Assembly: GCF_046250175.1 (NCBI RefSeq)
Contig: NZ_CP176468.1
Source of the DNA: Psychromonas sp030397575
Lineage (GTDB): Bacteria; Pseudomonadota; Gammaproteobacteria; Enterobacterales; Psychromonadaceae
Strand: one strand, 5' to 3'
Length of the DNA: 64,000 nt
Made by a program: the position numbers and the translations under genes. Positions 45,201-54,069 of this stretch are shown here, one piece after another. Numbering within the stretch: the stretch's first letter is position 1; the number at the start of each line of letters is the position of its first letter. Under the pieces are notes generated by a model that was not told the DNA's origin, made no database searches, and saw only the letters and a program-made list of their open reading frames with translations.

Positions 45201-46457
45201 TTAGACGTTTTCTGTATAGAGTTCATTGACTAAATCAGCCAATATATTAATGCCACGCTCTACTACGTCGCTATCTTGTGCGTAATTAAGTCGAAGACAT
45301 TCTTGGGTGTGTTGCCAACCTTGATCCAAACCAGGGAAAAAGTAATGACCTGAAACAACAATCAAGCCTCTCTCTTTTAAGCGCTGGTATAGTTCATGTG
45401 AAGTGATAGGTAAATCTTTAAACCAAAGCCAAAGAAATAATGCACCTTCTGATTTGTGAATTCTGAAATTTTTACTGTGTATTTTTTCAGATAATAGTTT
45501 AATAGCAACTTCAGATTTTTGTTTATAAAAAGGCCTAATAACCTGATCACTCAATTCAATAATCTCTTTACTTTTAACTAATGGTAGTGCGATTTCAGGG
45601 CCGATACCACCTGGTGATAAAGCCATAATGCCAGATAAATTAGACATTGCTTTAATAACTTCTGAATTAGCAATGACTATCCCACAACGTGCACCTGGTA
45701 AACCAAACTTAGATAAACTTAAACATAAAATAGTATTAAGGTTAAAGTGAGGTTTTACCTCTTCAAAGATAATATTTGGAAAAGGAGTGCCATAAGCATT
45801 ATCGATAATCAGTGGAATATTATGTTGTTTAGCTAGCTTATCTAACTTTTCAATCTCTGCATCAGTTAATACATTGCCCGTTGGGTTAGTTGGTCTAGAA
45901 ACACAAATAGCACCAATATCATCTGTTATATTCAATGCATCAAAATCAACGTGGTACTTAAATTGTTGGTTTGGTAGTTCTGTTATCTTAGGTCGAACAG
46001 CGACAAAAGTATCTTCAGAGACACTGGCATCGGCATAGCCAATATATTCTGGGGCGAGAGGGAATAAAATTTTACGTTTTTTACCCTGTGAAAAATCACC
46101 CGCTAATAAATTAAATAGGTAGAAAAACGCATTTTGGCTACCATTTGTTAACATGATATTGTCTGTAGATAAATCCCAATCGTATAGATCATTGAACAAT
46201 TCTACTAATGCATTAATAAATGCATCTTTACCTTGTGGTCCATCATAGTTCCCAAGGGTATCCATTAGTTTCCCTTGGTCTAATAACTCCTGCATTAAAT
46301 CAGTGAGTCGTTGATGAATAGACGGAATACTAGCAGGGTTTCCGCCACCTAACATTAAAATATCATCGCCACCTTTTACACCTTTATTTAAGTCGTCCAT
46401 TAGCTCATTGATGCCAGAATGCTGTGTAAATTTATTTCCAAAAGTTGAATAGGGCAT
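45201..46457 (-). CDS. avtA: Valine--pyruvate transaminase AvtA
   Basis: AvtA is a PLP-dependent class I aminotransferase that interconverts valine/2-ketoisovalerate with pyruvate/alanine. The 418-aa protein follows E. coli AvtA closely: FGNKFTQHSGINELMDDLN at the N terminus, MLGGGNPASIP, LFPLAPEYIGYAD, VSRPTNPTGN near residue 191, the PLP Lys in LSLSKFGLPGARCG near 247 and GALFLWLWFKDLPIT near 338. It stands alone between parS sites 2 and 3, and its 3' end is 22 bp from parS site 2. Confidence 0.95.
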   Translation of the reverse strand: MPYSTFGNKFTQHSGINELMDDLNKGVKGGDDILMLGGGNPASIPSIHQRLTDLMQELLDQGKLMDTLGNYDGPQGKDAFINALVELFNDLYDWDLSTDNIMLTNGSQNAFFYLFNLLAGDFSQGKKRKILFPLAPEYIGYADASVSEDTFVAVRPKITELPNQQFKYHVDFDALNITDDIGAICVSRPTNPTGNVLTDAEIEKLDKLAKQHNIPLIIDNAYGTPFPNIIFEEVKPHFNLNTILCLSLSKFGLPGARCGIVIANSEVIKAMSNLSGIMALSPGGIGPEIALPLVKSKEIIELSDQVIRPFYKQKSEVAIKLLSEKIHSKNFRIHKSEGALFLWLWFKDLPITSHELYQRLKERGLIVVSGHYFFPGLDQGWQHTQECLRLNYAQDSDVVERGINILADLVNELYTENV

Positions 46458-46506
46458 TTATAACAATCCTAAATATAAATTTTAATTATGCAGTTTCAAA
46501 ATAATT

Positions 46507-46522
46507 TGTTTCACGTGAAACC
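46507..46522. other. parS site 3
   Basis: TGTTTCACGTGAAACC matches the parS palindrome at 15 of 16 bases. It lies 50 bp upstream of the avtA start. The surrounding 46458-46812 gap (355 bp) otherwise holds parS site 4, a terminator and AT-rich sequence with no gene. Confidence 0.88.
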
Positions 46523-46736
46523 TGATTTTGTACTTTTACCACTGATCTTATAAGCAATAAAAAAGCTTCATCTTAAATTTTTACCTGTTTATTTTATCCT
46601 ACTGATCAATATAAGCAGAGCGAATATTCATAAATATAAAGGAGAAAAGTAAGGTTTTTAATGATGAGGGCCATTATGAAATAGGTAAAAACTCACATCA
46701 AAAGTTCAAATTAAACAAGCCAAAATAGTCTAAACC

Positions 46737-46752
46737 TGTTTCACGTGAAACA
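46737..46752. other. parS site 4 (abutting the glyS terminator)
   Basis: A perfect TGTTTCACGTGAAACA whose last base is the first base of the glyS terminator stem. It is 230 bp from parS site 3. Confidence 0.92.
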
Positions 46753-46782
46753 AAAAAGCTCAGTAAAAACTGAGCTTTTTTG
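46752..46782 (-). terminator. Terminator of glyQS
   Basis: A perfect 13-bp stem AAAAAAGCTCAGT / ACTGAGCTTTTTT with an AAAA loop lies 30 bp beyond the glyS stop. The minus-strand T run ends at the parS palindrome. Confidence 0.92.
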
Positions 46783-46812
46783 TTGAGATTAATGTTTTAT
46801 TATTACGATAAA

Positions 46813-48879
46813 TTACAAAACAGAAACATCAGCAACTCGTAAGAACAAGTTACGTAAACGGTTTAAAAGGGCTAAACGGTTGTTTTTTACTGCCAAATCG
46901 TCCGCCATTACCATCACGCTATCGAAAAAATCGTCTACAGGCGATTTTAAGCTAGCTAACTCGAACAAGGCTGACTCGTAGTCTCCTTCTTCAAATAAAG
47001 GGCTTAGCTTGCTTTCTAGAGCCTCTAAAATTTCAGAAAGTGCTTTTTCAGCGTCTTCTTGGAGTAAATTTGCATCAACTTCACTGTTAATTTCATCATT
47101 TACTTTAGCAAGAATATTACTAATACGTTTATTTGCAGCAGCAATAGGTGCAGCTTCTGGTAAAGTTTGGAACTTAGCTACTGCTTTAATACGTTTTTCG
47201 AAGTCTACAGGTTTAGTAGGACGACGCTCTAAAACAGATTGAATAAGCTCAACTGAATATCCACCAGCTTGATAAGTTGCACGGAAACGACCGAACAAGA
47301 AATCAACAACATCATTAACTACGTTGTCGTTAGTTAATTTATCGCCATATTGGACTTTAGCGATTTCAACCAGGTCAACGATATCTAAGTCTAACTGTTT
47401 ATCAGTAATGATACGTAATAGACCAATGGCCGCACGACGTAAAGCAAACGGGTCTTTATCACCTTTTGGAGCTTGACCAATACCAAAGATACCCACTAAT
47501 GTATCTAACTTATCAGCTAAAGACACAGCACAGGCAACTAAAGAAGTTGGTAGTTTATCACCAGCAAAACGTGGTAAGTATTGCTCGTTTAATGCAACAG
47601 CAACATCTTCATGTTCACCATCAAAACGAGCGTAATACATCCCCATTACACCTTGAACGTCAGGGAATTCCATCACCATCTCAGACATTAAGTCTGCTTT
47701 AGATAATAGGCCTGCACGTTGTGCATGCTCAGTATTAGCATCAATTTTAGCCGCAACTTTTGCAGCAACTTCACTAATACGCTCAGATTTCTCTTTTAAT
47801 GTACCCAGTTGTTTTTGGAATAATACAGTTGATAGAGAGCCTAAACGGCTTTCTAATGTTTTCTTTTTATCTGTTTCAAAGAAGAACTCAGCATCTGCTA
47901 AACGAGGACGAACTACTTTCTCGTTACCTGAAATAACTTGTTTAGGATCACGACTAACAATATTTGAAACAAAGATGAAGCGAGGTAATAAATTACCTTC
48001 TTTATCTAGTACTGGAAAGTACTTTTGGTTATCTTTCATTGTGTAGATAAGCGCTTCAGAAGGAACGGCTAAGAATTTCTCTTCAAAAGAACCCACCAGC
48101 GTAACAGGCCATTCAACTAATGACGTTACTTCTTCTAATAATTCTTCATCAATAGCCGCAACACCGTTTTCATGCGCAGCAACAGCTTCTACTTGCTCAC
48201 GAATGATTGCTTTTCGACGTTCATAATCAACAATCACTTTACCAGAATCGTCTAGTAATGATTGGTAATCGTCTGCGTGATTTAACGTTAACTCAGCTTC
48301 ACCTAGGAAACGATGTCCTCGGATAACTCTGTCTGAAGCAACACCTAACAACTCACCTTGGATTAGCTTGCTACCAAATAACATTGTCACTGTATGCACA
48401 GGACGAATAAACTGTGTGCTTTCACTTCCCCAACGCATTGGTTTAGGGATTGGTAGTTTACTTAATGCAGTCGCCGCGATCTCAGGAATTAGCTGACTAA
48501 TTTCTTGGCCTTTAACTGATGACTTAAATAATAGCCATTCACCTTTATCCGTCACTAGGCGCTCAGCTTGTTCAACACTAATACCGTTTGAACGAGCCCA
48601 ACCTTGCGCGGCTTTAGTCGCTATACCTGAATCATCAAATGCGACATTAACTGCTGGTCCACGTTTTTCTACAATTTTATCAGCTTGTGCGGCTACTAAG
48701 TTAGTAACTACTACTGCTAAACGTCTTGGAGAAGCTAACCATTCAACTTTATCAAAAGCTAATTCAGCTTTAACTAATTCTGCTTCAACATTGTTAGCAA
48801 ATGATTCAGCAAGTTTACGAAGTGATTTCGGTGGTAACTCTTCTGTACCCAACTCAATCAATAAATTTTCATGTGACAT
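46813..48879 (-). CDS. glyS: Glycine--tRNA ligase beta subunit
   Basis: This is the large subunit of the tetrameric alpha2beta2 glycyl-tRNA synthetase, 688 aa, the normal size. The N terminus LLIELGTEELPPKSLRKLAESF and internal MRWGSESTQFIRPVHTVTMLFG, RGHRFLG, and MEFPDVQGVMGMYYARFDGE (near residue 402) are family motifs; the C-terminal part is the DALR-like anticodon-binding region. It follows glyQ after 11 bp. The gene is needed with glyQ for charging tRNAGly. Confidence 0.98.
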   Translation of the reverse strand: MSHENLLIELGTEELPPKSLRKLAESFANNVEAELVKAELAFDKVEWLASPRRLAVVVTNLVAAQADKIVEKRGPAVNVAFDDSGIATKAAQGWARSNGISVEQAERLVTDKGEWLLFKSSVKGQEISQLIPEIAATALSKLPIPKPMRWGSESTQFIRPVHTVTMLFGSKLIQGELLGVASDRVIRGHRFLGEAELTLNHADDYQSLLDDSGKVIVDYERRKAIIREQVEAVAAHENGVAAIDEELLEEVTSLVEWPVTLVGSFEEKFLAVPSEALIYTMKDNQKYFPVLDKEGNLLPRFIFVSNIVSRDPKQVISGNEKVVRPRLADAEFFFETDKKKTLESRLGSLSTVLFQKQLGTLKEKSERISEVAAKVAAKIDANTEHAQRAGLLSKADLMSEMVMEFPDVQGVMGMYYARFDGEHEDVAVALNEQYLPRFAGDKLPTSLVACAVSLADKLDTLVGIFGIGQAPKGDKDPFALRRAAIGLLRIITDKQLDLDIVDLVEIAKVQYGDKLTNDNVVNDVVDFLFGRFRATYQAGGYSVELIQSVLERRPTKPVDFEKRIKAVAKFQTLPEAAPIAAANKRISNILAKVNDEINSEVDANLLQEDAEKALSEILEALESKLSPLFEEGDYESALFELASLKSPVDDFFDSVMVMADDLAVKNNRLALLNRLRNLFLRVADVSVL

Positions 48880-48890
48880 TAAACTTGCCT

Positions 48891-49799
48891 CTATTTATCT
48901 AAATTTTTACAAAGTGGGAAACCAAGTGTTTCACGTGCACTGTAATAAGCCTCTGCAACTGCTTTTGAAAGTGAACGAACACGTAATATATAACGTTGGC
49001 GTTCTGTCACAGAGATCGCATGGCGCGCATCTAACAAATTAAATACATGCGATGCTTTCATTACTTGCTCGTAGGCAGGTAAAGGTAAACCAGCTTCAAT
49101 TAACTTTTGACTATCTTTTTCACATTGATCAAACTGTACAAAAAGTGCATCAACATCAGCATGTTCAAAGTTATAAGTTGATTGTTCAACTTCATTTTGG
49201 TGGAAAATATCACCGTAAGTAACTTTACCCATTGGCCCATCAGTCCAAACAAGATCATAAATACTATCGACCCCTTGGATATACATTGCTAAACGCTCTA
49301 AACCGTAAGTAATTTCACCCGTTACAGGAGAACATTCAAGTCCACCAACTTGTTGGAAGTAAGTAAACTGTGTCACTTCCATACCATTTAACCATATTTC
49401 CCAACCTAAACCCCACGCACCTAGTGTCGGCGATTCCCAGTTATCTTCTACAAAGCGAATATCATGAATCGATGTATCGATACCGATCTCTTCTAGCGAC
49501 TGTAAATATAGTTCTTGGATATTTTTAGGCGATGGCTTTAATACAACTTGGAATTGGTAATAGTGTTGTAAGCGATTAGGGTTTTCACCGTAACGGCCAT
49601 CGGTAGGACGACGACATGGTTGAACATAAGCACTGCTCATTGGCTCAGGACCAATTGAACGTAAGAATGTTTGAGGATGGAATGTGCCAGCCCCAACTTC
49701 CATATCGAGTGGTTGTACAATGGCACAACCTTGACGAGCCCAGAAGTCTTGCAAAGCAAGAATTAGCCCTTGGAATGTTTTTGTATCGAATTTTTGCAT
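48891..49799 (-). CDS. glyQ: Glycine--tRNA ligase alpha subunit
   Basis: This is the catalytic class II subunit of glycyl-tRNA synthetase, 302 aa. Conserved features include the N-terminal TFQGLILALQDFWARQGCAI, FLRSIGPEPMSSAYVQPCRRPTDGRYGENPNR near residues 45-78, which carries class II motif 2-like residues, and GLERLAMYIQGVDSIYDLVW near 170. A degenerate parS-like half palindrome (TGTTTCACGTG) occurs near its 3' end at 48927. No leader riboswitch was seen in the 240 bp upstream. Confidence 0.98.
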   Translation of the reverse strand: MQKFDTKTFQGLILALQDFWARQGCAIVQPLDMEVGAGTFHPQTFLRSIGPEPMSSAYVQPCRRPTDGRYGENPNRLQHYYQFQVVLKPSPKNIQELYLQSLEEIGIDTSIHDIRFVEDNWESPTLGAWGLGWEIWLNGMEVTQFTYFQQVGGLECSPVTGEITYGLERLAMYIQGVDSIYDLVWTDGPMGKVTYGDIFHQNEVEQSTYNFEHADVDALFVQFDQCEKDSQKLIEAGLPLPAYEQVMKASHVFNLLDARHAISVTERQRYILRVRSLSKAVAEAYYSARETLGFPLCKNLDK

Positions 49800-50041
49800 G
49801 ATTTAGGCTTCGAGTTAATTAGAAAAAATGAAATTTATTATACCCATTTGGCGACAATTATACCAATGACAATCAATTACATCGCTTAACTTGGCAAGTC
49901 AATACTTAAAATAATCAGCAGCATAAAATATCTACTATAAACACCTTGGAGATTTACAGGTTAATATCAGTAAAACAGACAAATGAATATGTTATATTTT
50001 ATCTATTCCCTAGTAACACCATCAGCTATTAATGAATACAT

Positions 50042-50734
50042 ATGCCTATAAAACTACAAGAATCTGACCTGTATTTACCTATAAAGCATTTTTTAAGCAA
50101 TTTAGGCTATCAGGTGAAAGGGGAAGTAAAAAACTGCGATATCGTGGCAATCAAAGACCAAGAGGTGTTAATTATTGAATTAAAATTAACACTTAACATT
50201 ACTCTTTTATTACAAGCTGTAGAGCGTTTTACACTTGCTGATAACGTCTATATTGCAATTCCTAAACAAGCCACTATTTATAAAAATAAACAGAAACAAC
50301 TTAAAAAATTAATTGCTCGTTTAGGATTGGGCTTAATTGTCGTAGATATACAAAAAACACAACAATATGTAGAAGTGATCAATGATCCTAAAGACTACAC
50401 TCCAAAAAAGAATAAACGTAAACAAAAAGCCCTGTTAAAAGAGTTTAATTTACGTCAAGGTGATACTCAAAAGGGCGGTTCAACTAATAGCGCGGCAGGA
50501 CTAACAGCCTATAGACAACGTGCCATTCGAATCGCTGAATACTTATTACAATCACCACCAACCTCAGGTGCTTCAATCAATAAAGCTATTGATGAACCAC
50601 AAGCAACACAATTTCTATATAATAATCATTATGCTTGGTTTGATAAAATACAACGTGGTCTATATACCCTATCTGAAAAGGGAAAATTGGAATTAATTGA
50701 TTGGAAGAAAAAACAAAAAATATCAATCAATTAA
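50042..50734 (+). CDS. DUF2161 / PD-(D/E)xK phosphodiesterase-like protein
   Basis: This 230-aa protein has an N-terminal domain with the PD-(D/E)xK layout: Glu-28, Asp-33 in NCDIVAIK, and the Glu-46-x-Lys-48 pair in IIELKL, as in restriction-enzyme-like nucleases. A very basic middle part (KKNKRKQKALLKEF, about residues 118-131) and a winged-helix-like C-terminal region (RAIRIAEYLL through FDKIQRGLYTLSEKG) suggest DNA contact. It resembles DUF2161 proteins, whose function is not established. It is a single gene with no methyltransferase or other defence partner beside it. Confidence 0.75.
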   Translation: MPIKLQESDLYLPIKHFLSNLGYQVKGEVKNCDIVAIKDQEVLIIELKLTLNITLLLQAVERFTLADNVYIAIPKQATIYKNKQKQLKKLIARLGLGLIVVDIQKTQQYVEVINDPKDYTPKKNKRKQKALLKEFNLRQGDTQKGGSTNSAAGLTAYRQRAIRIAEYLLQSPPTSGASINKAIDEPQATQFLYNNHYAWFDKIQRGLYTLSEKGKLELIDWKKKQKISIN

Positions 50735-50845
50735 ATAATTAATAAAAATAAATTAATTATTTAATAGAGGTTTTTTTTGTGATATCTTGCGTCCAGTTGA
50801 CAATACATTGATTGTTAATATACATATATAATATAAGGACTCATT

Positions 50846-51004
50846 ATGAAATCTATCGCTAAATTCGCCGTTGCTGCTGTTGCCGTTGTTCTTCTTGCTG
50901 GTTGTACTGGTACTACTTACAACAGTGCTAAAGATTGTTCTATGGACTACCTACTAGTTCCACAACTATCTATTCCTGCTGCTATCGGTGCATGTGGTGA
51001 ATAA
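50846..51004 (+). CDS. YhfL-like small lipoprotein (DUF4223-like)
   Basis: A 52-aa protein begins with a signal peptide and the lipobox LLAGC, so Cys-20 would be acylated. The mature part, with CSMDYLLVPQLSIPAAIGAC, resembles E. coli YhfL (CSYDYLLHPAISISKIIGGC), including the two Cys. AAGGA is 8 bp before the ATG, and a terminator follows. The function is unknown; strong expression is suggested by the clear signals. Confidence 0.82.
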   Translation: MKSIAKFAVAAVAVVLLAGCTGTTYNSAKDCSMDYLLVPQLSIPAAIGACGE

Positions 51005-51031
51005 TATTTAATATCTTTCTGATATTAAAAA

Positions 51032-51065
51032 TAAAGCGTAACTCCTGGAGTGCGCTTTAATTTTA
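51032..51065 (+). terminator. Terminator after the YhfL-like gene
   Basis: TAAAGCG / CGCTTTA with an inner ACTC / GAGT pair and one bulge, followed by ATTTTAT. The rest of the 287-bp gap up to atpC is AT-rich and holds no gene. Confidence 0.75.
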
Positions 51066-51242
51066 TAAGTTACTGCTTCTTTTTCTACTCTAATAATTAA
51101 TCTTTTTTTACATATCCCTCACTACTTATTTTAAAACCTCAATTCAATCTCTATTTTAAAAAAACTAAGTTTGATTAGATAAAATTACCTAAGTTTTCTG
51201 TCTTAAAATAAATAACTTACATTTATTTAGCCCCAAAATAAG

Positions 51243-51275
51243 CAAAAAAAAGGCGACCCATAGGCCGCCTTTTTA
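51243..51275 (-). terminator. Terminator of the atp operon
   Basis: On the minus strand AAAAGGCGGCC / GGGTCGCCTTTT, with a wobble in the stem, is followed by a run of T residues, 17 bp beyond atpC. Confidence 0.85.
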
Positions 51276-51291
51276 ATGAAAGTGTAAATAT

Positions 51292-51711
51292 CTACTTACG
51301 TGTTAACTTAATAGCACGTAACTGAGCAACTGCTTGCGCAAGTTGAGCCGTTACTAATGCAAAGTCGATATCCTTATTAGGGTTAGACATTTGCGCTTCA
51401 GCAGCACGTTTAGCTTCTTCTGCTTTCGCTTGGTCAAGATCTTGACCACGAATTGCAGTATCAGCTAAAACAGTAACGCCACCAGGCTGTACTTCAAGAA
51501 AACCACCTGAGATATAAATGACTTCTTCGCCACCATCTTGTTTCACTAATTGAACCATTCCTGGCTTAATCGGTGTCAATAATGGTGTGTGACCATGCAT
51601 AATGCCTAGTTCACCTTCTTGACCAGATACTGATAAGTGAGCAACCAACCCTGAAAAGAGTGATTTTTCTGCACTTACAACATCTAAATGTGTGGTCATT
51701 GCCTTAGCCAT
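51292..51711 (-). CDS. atpC: F1Fo ATP synthase subunit epsilon
   Basis: This 139-aa central-stalk subunit begins TTHLDVVSAEKSLFSG and has the N-terminal beta-sandwich motif GELGIMHGHTPLLTPIKPGMV near residue 35, followed by the C-terminal helical hairpin that inhibits ATP hydrolysis. It is the last gene of the atpIBEFHAGDC operon, 15 bp after atpD. Confidence 0.96.
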   Translation of the reverse strand: MAKAMTTHLDVVSAEKSLFSGLVAHLSVSGQEGELGIMHGHTPLLTPIKPGMVQLVKQDGGEEVIYISGGFLEVQPGGVTVLADTAIRGQDLDQAKAEEAKRAAEAQMSNPNKDIDFALVTAQLAQAVAQLRAIKLTRK

Positions 51712-51726
51712 AGTTACCTCCAGCTA

Positions 51727-53124
51727 TTACATTTTTTTAGCGTTTTCGACAGCTTCTTCAATTGCACCTACGTATAGGAACGCTTGCTCAGGAATGTCGT
51801 CGTATTCACCAGCAATTAGACCTTTAAAGCCAGCTAATGTGTCTTTAAGTGGTACATAAATACCAGGGTCACCTGTAAATACTTCTGCTACGTGGTAAGG
51901 CTGAGTTAAGAATTTCTCAACTTTACGTGCACGAGATACGATTTGCTTATCTTCTTCAGAAAGCTCATCCATACCTAGAATAGCAATGATATCTTTCAGC
52001 TCTTTATAACGCTGTAAAATACCTTGAACACCACGAGCAATATCGTAATGTTCTTGACCAACAACTAATGGATCAAGTTGACGAGAAGTCGAATCTAACG
52101 GGTCAATCGCAGGGTAAAGACCCATAGATGCGATATTACGGTTAAGTACAACAGTTGCGTCTAAGTGAGCAAAGGTTGTTGCTGGAGATGGATCCGTTAA
52201 ATCATCGGCAGGTACGTATACCGCTTGGATAGATGTAATCGAACCTACTTTAGTCGATGTAATACGCTCTTGTAATACACCCATCTCTTCAGCAAGAGTT
52301 GGTTGGTAACCAACGGCTGATGGCATACGGCCTAATAGTGCAGATACTTCTGTTCCCGCTAGAGTATAACGGTAGATGTTATCAACAAATAATAGTACGT
52401 CTTTACCTTCATCACGGAAACGCTCAGCCATAGTAAGACCAGTTAGGGCAACACGTAAACGGTTTCCTGGTGGCTCATTCATTTGACCGTAAACCATTGC
52501 TACTTTTGATTCTTCAGGTTTTTCAACGTTTACAACGCCTGCTTCCTGCATCTCATGGTAGAAATCGTTACCTTCACGAGTACGCTCACCAACACCAGCA
52601 AAAACAGACAAACCTGAATGTTTAAGTGCGATGTTATTGATAAGTTCCATCATGTTTACTGTTTTACCAACACCAGCACCACCGAATAGGCCGATTTTAC
52701 CACCTTTTGCGAATGGGCAGATTAAGTCGATAACTTTAATACCAACTTCTAGTGTTTCAGCTGATGCCGACTGCTCTTCATAAGAAGGTGCTGCACGGTG
52801 AATCTCATATTGCTCTTCAGATACAACTGGACCACATTCATCAATTGGCTCACCCAATACATTCATAATACGGCCTAATGTAGCCGTACCAACAGGTACT
52901 GTGATTGCATGTTTAGTATCAGTAACTTCTAAACCACGACTTAAACCTTCTGAAGCACCCATTGCGATACAACGTACTACGCCGCCGCCAATTTGTTGCT
53001 GTACTTCCATTGTAAGGTTCTTTTCAGTCACGATCAGTGCACTGTATATATTCGGTACGCTATCTTGTGGGAATTCAACATCCACAACAGCACCGATAAT
53101 CTGTACGATTTTACCTGAACTCAT
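51727..53124 (-). CDS. atpD: F1Fo ATP synthase subunit beta
   Basis: This catalytic F1 subunit has 465 aa. Walker A is GGAGVGKTVNMMELI near residue 154, with the catalytic-Glu motif GVGERTREGNDFYHEM near 182, Walker B DVLLFVDNIYRYT near 243 and the ATPase alpha/beta signature PAIDPLDSTSR near 340. The visible sequence is normal in length and motifs. Located between atpG and atpC. Confidence 0.98.
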   Translation of the reverse strand: MSSGKIVQIIGAVVDVEFPQDSVPNIYSALIVTEKNLTMEVQQQIGGGVVRCIAMGASEGLSRGLEVTDTKHAITVPVGTATLGRIMNVLGEPIDECGPVVSEEQYEIHRAAPSYEEQSASAETLEVGIKVIDLICPFAKGGKIGLFGGAGVGKTVNMMELINNIALKHSGLSVFAGVGERTREGNDFYHEMQEAGVVNVEKPEESKVAMVYGQMNEPPGNRLRVALTGLTMAERFRDEGKDVLLFVDNIYRYTLAGTEVSALLGRMPSAVGYQPTLAEEMGVLQERITSTKVGSITSIQAVYVPADDLTDPSPATTFAHLDATVVLNRNIASMGLYPAIDPLDSTSRQLDPLVVGQEHYDIARGVQGILQRYKELKDIIAILGMDELSEEDKQIVSRARKVEKFLTQPYHVAEVFTGDPGIYVPLKDTLAGFKGLIAGEYDDIPEQAFLYVGAIEEAVENAKKM

Positions 53125-53154
53125 TTCTGATCCTCTAAAATCTTTATTTTAAAA

Positions 53155-54021
53155 TTATACCGCAGCCGCACCACCACAAATCTCAGAAAGCTCCTGAGTA
53201 ATTGCAGCTTGACGTGCTTTATTGGCAACAAGTTGTAAATCATCAATCAAGTCACTTGCGTTATCTGTTGCAGCTTTCATTGCAACCATACGTGAAACTT
53301 GTTCACACGCTAAGTTTTCAACTACCGCTTGATACACTTGAGATTCAACATAACGAACTAATAACGAGTCTAAAATATCTTTAGCGTCACCTTCGTAAAT
53401 GTAATCCCAGTGATGGGCAGCTACTTCATCATCGTTTTCTGCTTTAGGCAGAGGTAATAATTGACTGACAGTAGGTTCTTGTACCATGGTACTAACGAAT
53501 TTATTGTTCACTATATACAAGCGATCAAGTTTTCCTGCGTCGTAAGCGTCTAACATGATTTTTACCGAACCGATTAAATCATCAACGGTTGGTGCATCAC
53601 CTAAGCTTGTTGCTTGTGCAACAATATTAGCGCCTAAGCCACCAAAGAAACTAGCTGCTTTAGAGCCGATAACGGCTAAATCAACTTCAACACCAGCTTC
53701 GCTGTGTTTTTTCATTTCTTGGATAACCGGTTTAAACAAATTAATGTTTAAACCGCCACATAAACCACGATCACTTGAAATGACAATGTAACCAACACGC
53801 TTAACTTCACGTTCTTGAAGATAAGGGTGGTGGTATTCCAAGTTACCTAGTGCGATATGACCGATCACTTTGCGCATAGTAGATGCATAAGAAAGACTGC
53901 TTTCCATGCGCTGTTGCGCACGACGCATCTTAGATGCAGCTACCATTTCCATCGCACCAGTGATCTTTTGAGTGTTTTTAACACTCGCGATCTTATTTCT
54001 AATTTCTTTATCGCCGGCCAT
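53155..54021 (-). CDS. atpG: F1Fo ATP synthase subunit gamma
   Basis: This 288-aa rotor-shaft subunit has the conserved N-terminal KEIRNKIASVKNTQKITGAMEMVAASKMRRAQ coiled coil, ISSDRGLCGGLNINLF near residue 78, and the C-terminal signature ITQELSEICGGAAAV. It couples proton flow through Fo to conformational change in beta. Its gene lies 48 bp after atpA and 30 bp before atpD. Confidence 0.97.
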   Translation of the reverse strand: MAGDKEIRNKIASVKNTQKITGAMEMVAASKMRRAQQRMESSLSYASTMRKVIGHIALGNLEYHHPYLQEREVKRVGYIVISSDRGLCGGLNINLFKPVIQEMKKHSEAGVEVDLAVIGSKAASFFGGLGANIVAQATSLGDAPTVDDLIGSVKIMLDAYDAGKLDRLYIVNNKFVSTMVQEPTVSQLLPLPKAENDDEVAAHHWDYIYEGDAKDILDSLLVRYVESQVYQAVVENLACEQVSRMVAMKAATDNASDLIDDLQLVANKARQAAITQELSEICGGAAAV

Positions 54022-54069
54022 TTCTTACTCCTAATTAATGCTTAATTAACAACAGTTGTTGTTAATTAA

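Noticed and set aside
48927..48942. Fifth parS candidate TGTTTCACGTGCACTG in glyQ
   Set aside because: Only one half of the palindrome is intact (12 of 16 bases), inside a conserved coding sequence; ParB binding is doubtful.
49800..50041. Search for a glycine riboswitch or T-box upstream of glyQ
   Set aside because: No recognisable aptamer core or terminator/antiterminator pair; only AT-rich sequence.
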